From: CAYGAW01 sp964347945 | GTDB lineage: Bacteria; Chloroflexota; Anaerolineae; UBA7937; B3-Chlor | NCBI GenBank assembly: GCA_964347945.1 | Contig: CAYGAW010000071.1 | Coordinates: 1-18,161, forward strand | Direction of reading: 5' to 3' | Length of the DNA stretch: 18,161 nt | Shown here: positions 1 to 6,712 of the stretch, piece by piece | How positions within the stretch are numbered: the first letter of the stretch is position 1 | How the letters are laid out: each line of letters begins with the position of its first letter | The notes under the pieces: generated by a model | Told to the model about the DNA's origin: nothing | Seen by the model: the letters and a program-made list of their open reading frames with translations, nothing else | Databases searched by the model: none | Made by a program: the position numbers and the translations under genes

Positions 1-388
1 CATCCACATCCTCCAACGAACCAGCATTGCCGCTCTTGCCTTTGACACGCACAGTTGAACCCTCCAGGGTCACAGAGAATGGGTCAACGGTGGCAGCATC
101 GAAGGTATCCGTGGTCAATATGGCGACGGGGATGACGCCGTGGCCGTCGGGGTTGATACAGTTGGGGTCGCTGCTTGGCTTGATGTCGACATTCACCTCT
201 GGTGATGCGAGAAACGCCATTTCTTCAGCAGACAGTGCGCGGTTCCAGACAGCAACTTGATCAATGAGCCCGGTGAACCGTTTGAGCAGGTCCTCAATCG
301 TCTTTGCCGGGTCCTCCAGGGGCTGGCAGCTGGGGAACAGAGGAACGACCACCAAGACCCACAAGAGTTGTCGCTTGATGAGTTTCAA
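1..388 (-). CDS. Surface protein with LamG tail and C-terminal surface domain (3' end outside window)
   Basis: Partial gene that leaves the window at its C-terminal side. I place the start at a TTG (386-388) because AGGAG lies 8 nt upstream; an in-frame GTG at 395-397 is nearly fused to that site. The product begins MKLIKRQLLWVLVVVPLF and then PSCQP, a Sec signal with a possible, non-canonical lipobox Cys. It then reads LIDQVAVWNRALSAEEM, the closing strand of a LamG/concanavalin-like domain, and continues into VDIKPSSDPNCINPDGHG followed by a VIPVAIL strand. That last domain recurs in secreted proteins of archaea and Chloroflexota. The body of a LamG domain (about 150 residues) is missing between signal and tail. 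The role is presumably extracellular binding, but no ligand can be inferred. The frame is open without interruption for all 129 visible codons. Confidence 0.7.
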   Translation of the reverse strand, partial: MKLIKRQLLWVLVVVPLFPSCQPLEDPAKTIEDLLKRFTGLIDQVAVWNRALSAEEMAFLASPEVNVDIKPSSDPNCINPDGHGVIPVAILTTDTFDAATVDPFSVTLEGSTVRVKGKSGNAGSLEDVD

Positions 389-451
389 CTTCTGCACTCC
401 TGAGTTTGCTGTCCGCGCCCCGTCAGAGCTCGGTTTGACAGACCAGGCAAG

Positions 452-494
452 AAGAAGCGGCGCCGGGAGAACAATGCTGCGGGCCGCGCTTCTT
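452..494 (-). terminator. Weak terminator-like hairpin
   Basis: An 8-bp perfect inverted repeat (AAGAAGCG at 452-459, CGCTTCTT at 487-494) lies just after the stop of the secreted protein ending at 515. On the minus strand it is followed by a short pyrimidine stretch, not a true T-run. It may end the minus-strand transcript or may be chance. Confidence 0.25.
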
Positions 495-514
495 TATGCG
501 GCAGCGGTGTTTTC

Positions 515-1612
515 CTAAGGTAGCCAGTTGTAGCTGCCGGTGTAACTGGAAGGGAAGGCGTCGTAGATTTCGTCCATCTGTGTAGGGCCGACGTATGCCA
601 ATAGGCTGTCGCCGGCAGGGATGGTGAAGTAGGTGGCCGTGGCCATCCAGAAGTCTGTTGACGGCACGTAGGTGCTGCCGTCCCAGCTAGCGTGGATTCG
701 CTCACCTATGGCCTCTGGGAAGCCGTAAGTTGTGGCGCTGTACTCGGTTTGGATCCAGAAGCTGTACTGACGGCTGAGGCTCCAAGCGAGAGTACCGTCA
801 GAGTTGTACATGCTCACACCGAGACGGTAGTCCTTCATGTGATAGAGGACCGTGACCCCCGGGTTGGCGGCTATATAAGCATCCACATCATCTGGAGCGA
901 GCAGTGTCCAGTCGGACATCCAGTAGTACTCCATCGTACAACCCTTCCACGTGGCGAGTCCACTCTTCTTGTTGTAGACTTCCACGTAGTTCTTAACAAA
1001 GGTGTACGAGGGATAGTCCTGGAACGTCTCAGTGACGTGAACCGCATTACCCGTTGGTCGCGCACCGAGGTCTACCCCCGGCCAGGCAGGTGTTGCGGTT
1101 GCCGGATTAAGCGGGTTAGCACCCCTCTTTGGATGATAACTCTCCTCCCAGTAGACGTCGTAGTATTCGTAGAGATGGTGAGCAACACCTGCAGGTGTGC
1201 TCCATGTGAATGTTTGCCCAGAGCTACTTACCGCGGTTCCCGACATTGTGCCATCACCGGCAACAGAACCTGTGCCAGCAATGGTACCGTCAACGCCAAC
1301 GGAGTAAGCGAAGTTGTCATACCAAACGGTGAAGGACACCCCTGATCCGGAGACGTTGCCACCTGCCGTCCAAGTATACTGTATCGGATTACCATGCCAG
1401 TAGCCCGTTCCCGAGAAGTCGCCAGTTGTCAGGTTGAAGGTATTGACGTCCATGTGGTGGTCCCAAGTCCCGGAACAGCCGGACGTGCAGACAAACGCAA
1501 TGTCCCATGCCCCGCTAATGTCCCAGTAGGGTGGGGTTGCCGCCCACACCACAGTGGCCGTGGCTCCCAAAATCAGCACCACCCCCACAGCGGTGACAAG
1601 TCTCCTTTTCAT
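515..1612 (-). CDS. Secreted protein of unknown function with beta-rich N-terminal domain
   Basis: 365 residues. It opens MKRRLVTAVGVVLILGATAT and continues to VVWAA, a clear Sec signal peptide cleaved near residue 25. The start is well supported: GGAGGAAAGGAGA lies 6-8 nt upstream of the ATG. Residues about 30-140 alternate Gly/Ser/Thr with hydrophobic residues (GTGYW, GTGSVAGDGTMSGTAVSSSG), the pattern of an up-and-down beta domain seen in many secreted bacterial proteins. A Cys pair at residues 42 and 46 could form a disulfide. Residues 142-365 are rich in Tyr and Trp and I do not recognise a family. It lies about 130 nt downstream of the serine protease on the same strand with no strong terminator between, so the two secreted proteins may be cotranscribed. 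No catalytic motif is visible. Confidence 0.8.
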   Translation of the reverse strand: MKRRLVTAVGVVLILGATATVVWAATPPYWDISGAWDIAFVCTSGCSGTWDHHMDVNTFNLTTGDFSGTGYWHGNPIQYTWTAGGNVSGSGVSFTVWYDNFAYSVGVDGTIAGTGSVAGDGTMSGTAVSSSGQTFTWSTPAGVAHHLYEYYDVYWEESYHPKRGANPLNPATATPAWPGVDLGARPTGNAVHVTETFQDYPSYTFVKNYVEVYNKKSGLATWKGCTMEYYWMSDWTLLAPDDVDAYIAANPGVTVLYHMKDYRLGVSMYNSDGTLAWSLSRQYSFWIQTEYSATTYGFPEAIGERIHASWDGSTYVPSTDFWMATATYFTIPAGDSLLAYVGPTQMDEIYDAFPSSYTGSYNWLP

Positions 1613-1741
1613 CTATCTTCTCCTTTCCTCCGGCATGAGAGAACGTGGAAGGTGAGATTCGAAGTCTTCGCTACCCATCACCTCCTCTCGGGAGCCGCGC
1701 TAGCAGCCGCTGCGTGCTCTTTGCCGTCGATAAAGACGGTC

Positions 1742-2545
1742 TCAGTTCAAACTGTCTATTACATCCTCGATGAAGTCCAGGGTCTGAGGGATGTCCACGC
1801 GGTAGTTGAAGGCGCTCGACACGCACTGGGCATCGCCCCAGGAAGTGACGCCCGCGAGGATCTCTTCCCCGGTCTCGGGATCGGTCCAGAAGGACGGGCC
1901 TCCGGAGTCGCCAAAGCACGTGCCGCCGTCATCGGTCGCCTGGTTCTGCGACATGCGAAGCCAGGCCTTGAGCAGGGTCTTGAACTCGGATTCCGCGAAG
2001 CGTCGGTAGTCGTCATACGAGATCTGAGGAGGCGGCCACTCTAGGATACCCCCATAGCCAACCAGGGTGAACTTCGCCCCGTCTACGCCCTCGCGCAGGA
2101 TGCCCTCTTCCTCCAGTCTATCGAGTAAGTAGGGCTCGGGCAGGACTGCTGGCGTGATGCGCTTTGCAGGCTTCTTGAGGATCAGCGCAGCCACATCGTG
2201 GGGATCCGAGGTGGGACCCCAGTAGAAGTCCGGATGGGTGATCACCTCTTCAACGCCCAGCAAAGTACGTTCGTTAAGCGCGTACTCGTCGAAGTTGACC
2301 CACACGGTCTCAACACCGTAGGCGTCCAGGTCGAAAGTACAGTGCCCGGCCGTCAGGACGACTCGCGGATGGACCAGGGTTCCAGAGCACCACTGATACG
2401 GGCCGTAGCCGGGCCAATCCACCACCATGGCACCGACGTAGGTGTGTTCGGTATCCGGTTCTCCCCACGTAATGGCCAGGACGGGCTGTACACCAACGAC
2501 GACCAGCACAAGTAGGGCACCTGTGAGCACCATTTTCCTTCTCAT
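1742..2545 (-). CDS. Secreted trypsin/chymotrypsin-fold (S1) serine protease
   Basis: 267 residues from the ATG at 2545, chosen because AAAGGAGAGGAG lies just upstream; an in-frame TTG 21 nt earlier sits before that ribosome site. Residues 1-24 are a signal peptide (MRRKMVLTGALLVLVVVGV then QPVLA). The S1 catalytic triad is complete: His68 in TAGHC, Asp117 in HDVAAL and Ser204 in GDSGGP. Cys53/Cys69 and Cys200/Cys221 match the usual S1 disulfides. The position equivalent to trypsin Asp189 is Gly198, so trypsin-like cleavage after Lys/Arg is not expected. Only a few residues separate signal and catalytic domain, so a long propeptide is absent. Expression probably starts at the consensus promoter about 330 nt upstream and passes two terminator-like hairpins. 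The length is normal for the family; the substrate is unknown. Confidence 0.92.
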   Translation of the reverse strand: MRRKMVLTGALLVLVVVGVQPVLAITWGEPDTEHTYVGAMVVDWPGYGPYQWCSGTLVHPRVVLTAGHCTFDLDAYGVETVWVNFDEYALNERTLLGVEEVITHPDFYWGPTSDPHDVAALILKKPAKRITPAVLPEPYLLDRLEEEGILREGVDGAKFTLVGYGGILEWPPPQISYDDYRRFAESEFKTLLKAWLRMSQNQATDDGGTCFGDSGGPSFWTDPETGEEILAGVTSWGDAQCVSSAFNYRVDIPQTLDFIEDVIDSLN

Positions 2546-2564
2546 GTCTCCTCTCCTTTGAAAC

Positions 2565-2631
2565 AAAAAAACCGCCCTTCCGCTGTACGCTTGCAGGAGA
2601 TCCCTGCCAACGTCTCAGTTCCGGCCGGTTT
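2565..2631 (-). terminator. Terminator-like hairpin directly upstream of the protease ribosome site
   Basis: On the minus strand AAACCGGCC (2623-2631) can pair with GGGCGGTTT (2569-2577), with one internal mismatch, and the 3' arm runs into seven T (2565-2571). An inner hairpin pairs GCAGG with CCTGC around GATCT. The T-run ends about 5 nt before the AAAGGAG ribosome site, so it could act as an attenuator for the protease. Confidence 0.5.
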
Positions 2632-2712
2632 CACTATTGGCTCCCTGAGGGCCCAGTGACCAGGCCACAACCCTCAGTTCATAGCCGCCGGGGTTGCATT
2701 GCACGTGAAACG

Positions 2713-2757
2713 AAAAAAGCTCCAACCGTCAGTTGCTCAAGACATGACGATTGGAGC
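2713..2757 (-). terminator. Intrinsic terminator in the protease leader
   Basis: On the minus strand GCTCCAATCGTCA (2745-2757) pairs with TGACGGTTGGAGC (2719-2731), a 13-bp stem with one G-U pair, followed by TTTTTT (2713-2718). It has the full form of an intrinsic terminator. No minus-strand protein gene lies upstream, so it ends either a small RNA or the aborted form of the protease leader. Confidence 0.75.
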
Positions 2758-2868
2758 CTTCTACCCTTCTGGCGTCCTCCTTTGCACTACAGGTGGCGCT
2801 ACGGTGAAGACTGGTCGATGTCAGCGCTGTGCGCAATCAAGGCCACTAACTGCCAATGTAGTAACTGC
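2713..2868 (-). ncRNA. Candidate ~156-nt small RNA or terminated leader
   Basis: Predicted from its boundaries: a consensus promoter (2875-2903) places the 5' end near 2868, and the intrinsic terminator sets the 3' end near 2713. Inside, ACTACA pairs with TGTAGT and GTGGC with GCCAC, giving an interrupted long stem, and GCGC-ACA-GCGC can form a local hairpin. I match it to no known riboswitch or sRNA family. It could be a free RNA, or the upstream part of the serine-protease mRNA leader. Confidence 0.45.
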
Positions 2869-2874
2869 TCTGTC

Positions 2875-2903
2875 ATTATATTCCATAGCTCAACTATTGT
2901 CAA
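2875..2903 (-). promoter_or_regulatory. Consensus sigma70 promoter (minus strand)
   Basis: TTGACA (2898-2903 read on minus) and TATAAT (2875-2880) are both perfect consensus hexamers separated by exactly 17 bp. It drives transcription leftward into the structured leader and the serine protease. It is the best promoter match in the window. Confidence 0.85.
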
Positions 2904-3057
2904 GTGAATTGTGCCGGTGTTAGGTTAAGGTTTGGTTATTCTGACTGCCCCGTGTGCAGGCAACGAGGTCAGGAAGCTTCTTCCCGCCAGTCCCACTCGC
3001 TGCGTCCACGGCTGCGCACTCCTAAGGGATATACGTTGGCGGGGCCAACAGACGGTC

Positions 3058-3086
3058 TTGCCCATGGAGAGCGGGGCAAATATAAT
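3058..3086 (+). promoter_or_regulatory. Sigma70 promoter of the amidinotransferase/M20 unit
   Basis: TTGCCC (3058-3063), a 17-bp spacer, then a perfect TATAAT (3081-3086). The expected transcript start near 3093 leaves a leader of only about 14 nt, just enough for the GGAGG ribosome site before the ATG at 3107. Confidence 0.75.
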
Positions 3087-3106
3087 GGCAGCCATTGGAG
3101 GGTGCT

Positions 3107-3976
3107 ATGGAGAGAGAGTATGGCAGCCACAGCATGGTCGAGCCGCTGCGCCGGGTGCTGGTCAAGCGTCCGGACGAGGCTTTCGCGGTAGATGATCCGG
3201 CAAAGTGGCATTACAGCGGGCGGCCCAACCTGGAGATCGCCCAGCAGGAGCACGATACCTTGGCTGGCATCCTTCGGGAGGCGGGAGCCGAGGTGATCTA
3301 CCACGAAGAGTGCCTGCCGGAGCACGCCGACGCTATCTTCGTCTACGATCCGGCAATGGTCACCGATGCGGGAGCGGTGATCCTGAGGATGGGCAAGGCC
3401 CTGCGTCGCGGTGAGGAGGATGCCATAGCGCGACGGTTCGAAGAACTGGGCGTACCAGTGCACTACAGGCTACACGGTGAAGCCACGGCCGAGGGTGGCG
3501 ACCTGCTGTGGCTGGATCACGACACGTTGGCTGTGGGGCAGGGCTTCCGCACCAACGCTGAGGGGCTGCGCCAGCTGCGCGAGGCACTGGAGCCAATGGG
3601 CGTGAGCCTCATCCCGGTTCAGCTACCTTACTACCAAGGACCGGAGGCCTGCCTGCATCTGATGTCTTTGATCAGTCTGGTGGACTTGGACGCAGCGGTG
3701 GTCTATCCACCTCTGCTGCCCGTGCCCTTCTGGGAGGAACTCAAGGATCGCGGCGTCCGACTCATCGAGGTCCCTGATGAGGAGTTCGAGACCATGGGGC
3801 CCAACGTGCTCGCCCTGGCACCGGGCAAGGGCTTGATGTTGGAGGGTAATCCAATCACGGGGCAGCGTTTGGAGAAAGCCGGTTGCCAGGTGTTGACCTA
3901 CAGAGGAGATGAGTTATCCCTCAAGGCCGAGGGCGGGCCGACGTGTCTGACGAGGCCGATTCTGAGATGCCCCTAG
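3107..3976 (+). CDS. Amidinotransferase/dimethylargininase-like hydrolase
   Basis: 289 residues from the ATG at 3107 (GGAGG 5 nt upstream). An upstream in-frame TTG at 3095 overlaps the ribosome site and is less likely. The product belongs to the pentein fold of arginine-modifying enzymes (amidinotransferase, arginine deiminase and DDAH). The conserved catalytic parts are visible: FVYDPA with Asp81, EGGD at 129-132, His184 in ACLHLMS, and the nucleophile Cys280 in GGPTCLTRPI near the C-terminus. Enzymes of this size and pattern usually hydrolyse methylated arginine to citrulline plus an amine, or act on related guanidino compounds. The exact substrate cannot be read from the sequence. No signal peptide is present, so it is cytosolic. 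It is followed 14 nt later by an M20 deacylase, suggesting that the two act on consecutive parts of an arginine-derived compound. Confidence 0.88.
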   Translation: MEREYGSHSMVEPLRRVLVKRPDEAFAVDDPAKWHYSGRPNLEIAQQEHDTLAGILREAGAEVIYHEECLPEHADAIFVYDPAMVTDAGAVILRMGKALRRGEEDAIARRFEELGVPVHYRLHGEATAEGGDLLWLDHDTLAVGQGFRTNAEGLRQLREALEPMGVSLIPVQLPYYQGPEACLHLMSLISLVDLDAAVVYPPLLPVPFWEELKDRGVRLIEVPDEEFETMGPNVLALAPGKGLMLEGNPITGQRLEKAGCQVLTYRGDELSLKAEGGPTCLTRPILRCP

Positions 3977-3990
3977 GGGAGGTATGAGAG

Positions 3991-5250
3991 GTGCAAGAGA
4001 TCGAGGACCGGGTGCTCAATGCCATCGACGTCGATGAGATGCTGGAGTACCTGTGCGAGCTGATAGCCGTGCCCAGCCTGGTCGGTGAGGAGACGTCGGC
4101 TCAGGAACATGTAGCTACGCAGATGGAACGCTGCGGCCTCGAGGTCGACGTCTGGGAACTGGACTTCGACGAGCTGAGCCAGCACTCCGCCTTCAGTATG
4201 GAGGCGGAGCGCGAACGCGGGTTAGGTGCGGTTGGCGTGATGGGCGAGGATGCTGGCGGCCGGAGCCTGATCTTCAACGGCCATGTGGACGTGGTGCCCA
4301 TTGGAGACGACAGCCGCTGGCACTACCCACCTTGGCAGGGCACCGTCGCTCAGGGACGGGTGTACGGGCGCGGGGCGGTGGACATGAAGGGTGGTCTATG
4401 CTGCGCTCTTTTCGCCGCCAAGGCTTTGTTTGATGCAGGCGTGCGCGTCAAGGGCAGGCTAGTGGTGCAGAGCGTCATCGGGGAGGAAGATGGTGGGGTG
4501 GGTACCTTGGCCAGCATACTCCGCGGCTACACCGCAGACGGTGCAGTCGTGGCCGAACCTACGGAGCTGGTTGTGGCTCCAGCTCAGGCAGGAGCTTTCA
4601 ACTTCCGGGTGACCATCCCTGGCAAGGCGGCCCACGGCTGTGTGAGGGAGGAGGGCGTCAGTCCCATCGAGAAATTCGTCCCCATCCACGAGGCGCTCGT
4701 GGAGCTGGAGCGGCGGAGAAACCGTGAGCTGAGGGACCCTCTCTACAGTCGATACCAGTTACCATATGCGCTATGCATCGGCAGTATAAGAGCGGGCACC
4801 TGGGCTTCGTCAGTCCCCGAGGACTTGGTCTTTGAGGGACGGTATGGAGTGGCCGTGGACGAGGACACCGATGAGGCACGGTGGGCTCTCGAGCATGCCG
4901 TGGCTCAGGCGGCCCACAAGGACCCGTGGCTGCAGGAGCACTCACCCGTGGTGGAGTGGTGGGGAGGGCAATTCGATCCGGCACGAATCCCCACGCAGCA
5001 TGCTCTGGTCCAGACGGTGACGAACTCCTTGGAAGCTGCCACGGGTCAAGCAGCACGGGTTGAGGGCATGACTTACGGCGCTGACATGCGACTGCTGGTC
5101 AACGTGGGGGACACTCCCACAGTGCTCTTCGGGCCTGGCGACGTGCGCGCCTCTCACCGGCCAGACGAGTACGTTCCTGTGGACCATTTGGTGGCCGTGG
5201 TGCGTACCCTGGCTGTGACGGCGACGCGCTTCTGTGGGTGCGAGGCCTGA
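3991..5250 (+). CDS. M20 family metallopeptidase/deacylase (ArgE/DapE-like)
   Basis: 419 residues from a GTG start at 3991, chosen because GGAGG lies 8 nt upstream. The product carries the complete M20 two-zinc site: His98 in NGHVDVVP, Asp131 in AVDMKGG, the catalytic pair Glu165-Glu166 in GEEDGG, Glu189 in AEPTEL, and His389 in the C-terminal RASHRPDEY. The dimerisation lid begins near GKAAHG (211-216). The length matches ArgE/DapE-type deacylases, which hydrolyse amide bonds in N-acyl amino acids, succinyl-diaminopimelate or related compounds. It is cytosolic and lies in one unit with the dimethylargininase-like gene (14-nt gap). That favours removal of an acyl group from an arginine derivative over lysine biosynthesis, because no lysine genes are near. 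This functional link is inference. Confidence 0.9.
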   Translation: MQEIEDRVLNAIDVDEMLEYLCELIAVPSLVGEETSAQEHVATQMERCGLEVDVWELDFDELSQHSAFSMEAERERGLGAVGVMGEDAGGRSLIFNGHVDVVPIGDDSRWHYPPWQGTVAQGRVYGRGAVDMKGGLCCALFAAKALFDAGVRVKGRLVVQSVIGEEDGGVGTLASILRGYTADGAVVAEPTELVVAPAQAGAFNFRVTIPGKAAHGCVREEGVSPIEKFVPIHEALVELERRRNRELRDPLYSRYQLPYALCIGSIRAGTWASSVPEDLVFEGRYGVAVDEDTDEARWALEHAVAQAAHKDPWLQEHSPVVEWWGGQFDPARIPTQHALVQTVTNSLEAATGQAARVEGMTYGADMRLLVNVGDTPTVLFGPGDVRASHRPDEYVPVDHLVAVVRTLAVTATRFCGCEA

Positions 5251-5279
5251 TGGATGTCGCGCGACCCCGGCGGCTTGAG

Positions 5280-5308
5280 TTGACACGCATTCTGTGCTGG
5301 AGTATACT
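5280..5308 (+). promoter_or_regulatory. Strong sigma70 promoter upstream of the lipoprotein gene
   Basis: Perfect TTGACA (5280-5285), a 17-bp spacer and TATACT (5303-5308). It gives a transcript start near 5315 and a leader of about 124 nt before the lipoprotein ATG at 5439. Confidence 0.8.
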
Positions 5309-5319
5309 AGCCGCCTACC

Positions 5320-5405
5320 CGTAGAGAGCCTTAATCTGCCGCAGATCCATACCGATGTGACGGCGCAAACTGGCGGGCAGTTGCTCCGGGAACGTGCTCT
5401 CTACG
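5320..5405 (+). promoter_or_regulatory. Structured 5' leader, possible three-way-junction RNA
   Basis: The leader begins about 5 nt after the expected transcript start. CGTAGAGAGC (5320-5329) is perfectly complementary to GCTCTCTACG (5396-5405). Between these arms are two local hairpins: ATCT-GCCGC-AGAT (5334-5346) and GCAAACTG/CAGTTGC with one bulged A (5365-5384). This gives a closed three-stem arrangement about 20 nt upstream of the AGGAGG site. It does not resemble a riboswitch class I know; folding is inferred by eye. Confidence 0.45.
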
Positions 5406-5438
5406 CTGTCTCACAGCCCAGAGACGAGGAGGTGCAGA

Positions 5439-6545
5439 ATGAAAGTGCGACACAGGTTTCCGAAGGTGGTTCTTCCGCTAGTCCTCTTGGCACTCATCAT
5501 CGGAGCTCTCTCCTGTGCAACACCGGTTGAAACCGGACCCCGAGCCTGGATCGATTGGCCTCTGGATGGGTACGAAGTGGAACCGGGCAGCACAGTCAGT
5601 GTGATCTGCCACGCCTTCGCTCAGGAGGGCGTGGCTGAGGTGCATCTTGCGGTGGACAGAAACCCATATCGTATTGGCCAGCCTGCCCAGCTAGGAGAGC
5701 AATTCGTCGATGTCTCCATAGACTGGCTGGCCACGGAACCGGGGGTCTACCTCCTGTCGGTCACCGCCTTTGATACCACCGGTGCCGCGAGCACCCCCGC
5801 CGATGTGACGGTAAGGGTGCTGGGTGAGGTCCCCACTCCCCTCCTCACCCCTACGGAGTTGGCGACGCCTGTGCCGCCCATTGAGACGCCGCCTCCCCCG
5901 ACGGCCAGTTCCCCATCGCCGACTGGGACGGCTTTGCCTCCCACGGCGAGCCCACCTCCCGCTACGGCTACGCCACCGCCGCCACCACCGACCATTGTCT
6001 CTTTTGAGGCAAGCCGGACGCAAGTCATGGCGGGGGAATGCGTGAGATTCACGTGGCGAGTGGAGGGCTACCCCACCGCCATATACTTCGACGGGGAGGG
6101 CGTCACCTCTCCTGATTCCAGGGACAGGTGTCCCACTGCGGCTGGGGACTTCGAGCTCCGGGCCGAGGGCCCGACGGGCGTTGACACGGCCACAGTGCAC
6201 GTCAACGTCACCCAACCGCCCAGCCCCACACCTGACACGCAAGGGCCGTCGGCTCCGTCTCTGGTCTCGCCCACGGGTGGAACCGAGTTGCCATGCGATG
6301 ATGTCACTCTGGATTGGAATCCGGTCAGCGACCCCAGCGGGATTGACATTTACTACGTGAAGGTTGAAAGAGAGATCACTCCAGGGAACTGGCAAACTGC
6401 CGGTGGATCGACGGCAACGGGTACGGAGGTCACCCGCTCGCTGGGTTGCGGCATTTCCTACCGCTGGTCTGTGCGTGCGGAGGATGGTGTCGGGAACGTG
6501 GGCCCCTGGTCAAGCTGGGGTCAATTTGGCGTGGAACTTCCATAG
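5439..6545 (+). CDS. Pro-rich lipoprotein with Ig-like and fibronectin-like domains
   Basis: 368 residues from the ATG at 5439 (AGGAGG 6 nt upstream). Codons open further upstream in frame lie before that ribosome site. Residues 1-26 are a lipoprotein-like signal ending GALSC, with Cys26 as probable lipidation site, although Ala at -3 is not the usual Leu/Val. Domains in order: a bacterial Ig-like domain (about 34-128), a Thr/Pro/Ser-rich linker (131-185, runs of PPPP), a second Ig-like domain (186-257) with Cys201/Cys231 as likely disulfide, a short PSPTPDTQGPS linker, and a fibronectin-III-like domain (271-368) with WSVRAEDGVGNVGPWSSW. Such linkers are typical of Chloroflexota envelope proteins. 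It probably displays binding domains outside the membrane. It shares strand and probably transcript with the TSP3 protein, 167 nt downstream. Confidence 0.85.
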   Translation: MKVRHRFPKVVLPLVLLALIIGALSCATPVETGPRAWIDWPLDGYEVEPGSTVSVICHAFAQEGVAEVHLAVDRNPYRIGQPAQLGEQFVDVSIDWLATEPGVYLLSVTAFDTTGAASTPADVTVRVLGEVPTPLLTPTELATPVPPIETPPPPTASSPSPTGTALPPTASPPPATATPPPPPPTIVSFEASRTQVMAGECVRFTWRVEGYPTAIYFDGEGVTSPDSRDRCPTAAGDFELRAEGPTGVDTATVHVNVTQPPSPTPDTQGPSAPSLVSPTGGTELPCDDVTLDWNPVSDPSGIDIYYVKVEREITPGNWQTAGGSTATGTEVTRSLGCGISYRWSVRAEDGVGNVGPWSSWGQFGVELP

Positions 6546-6712
6546 CGCGTAGGAGAGGATGGTGACCTGTCCTGCGACACGAAAGCGACGGGTTCGGGGT
6601 CGAGACCTCGCGGCCTGAGAGTGTCGAGAGAAGGCAGAGCTACAGATGACTCACATTTGTCGCAAAGACCTTGCCACTTCGATGGGGTGGCGGAACGGAG
6701 GAGTGCAGGAGC

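Noticed and set aside
692..1345. Plus-strand frame of 217 codons
   Set aside because: It lies wholly opposite the secreted 365-residue protein, which has a signal peptide and strong ribosome site; this frame has neither.
5691..6395. Minus-strand frame of 234 codons
   Set aside because: It is the reverse of the Pro-rich linker of the lipoprotein; Gly/Arg-rich composition and no ribosome site.
6576..6640. tRNA-like GGTTCG patch
   Set aside because: No cloverleaf can be drawn around it; the acceptor and anticodon arms are absent.
6546..6712. Possible promoter or RNA between the lipoprotein and the TSP3 gene
   Set aside because: No -35/-10 pair with acceptable spacing and only short 5-bp inverted repeats; read-through from the lipoprotein promoter is the simpler reading.
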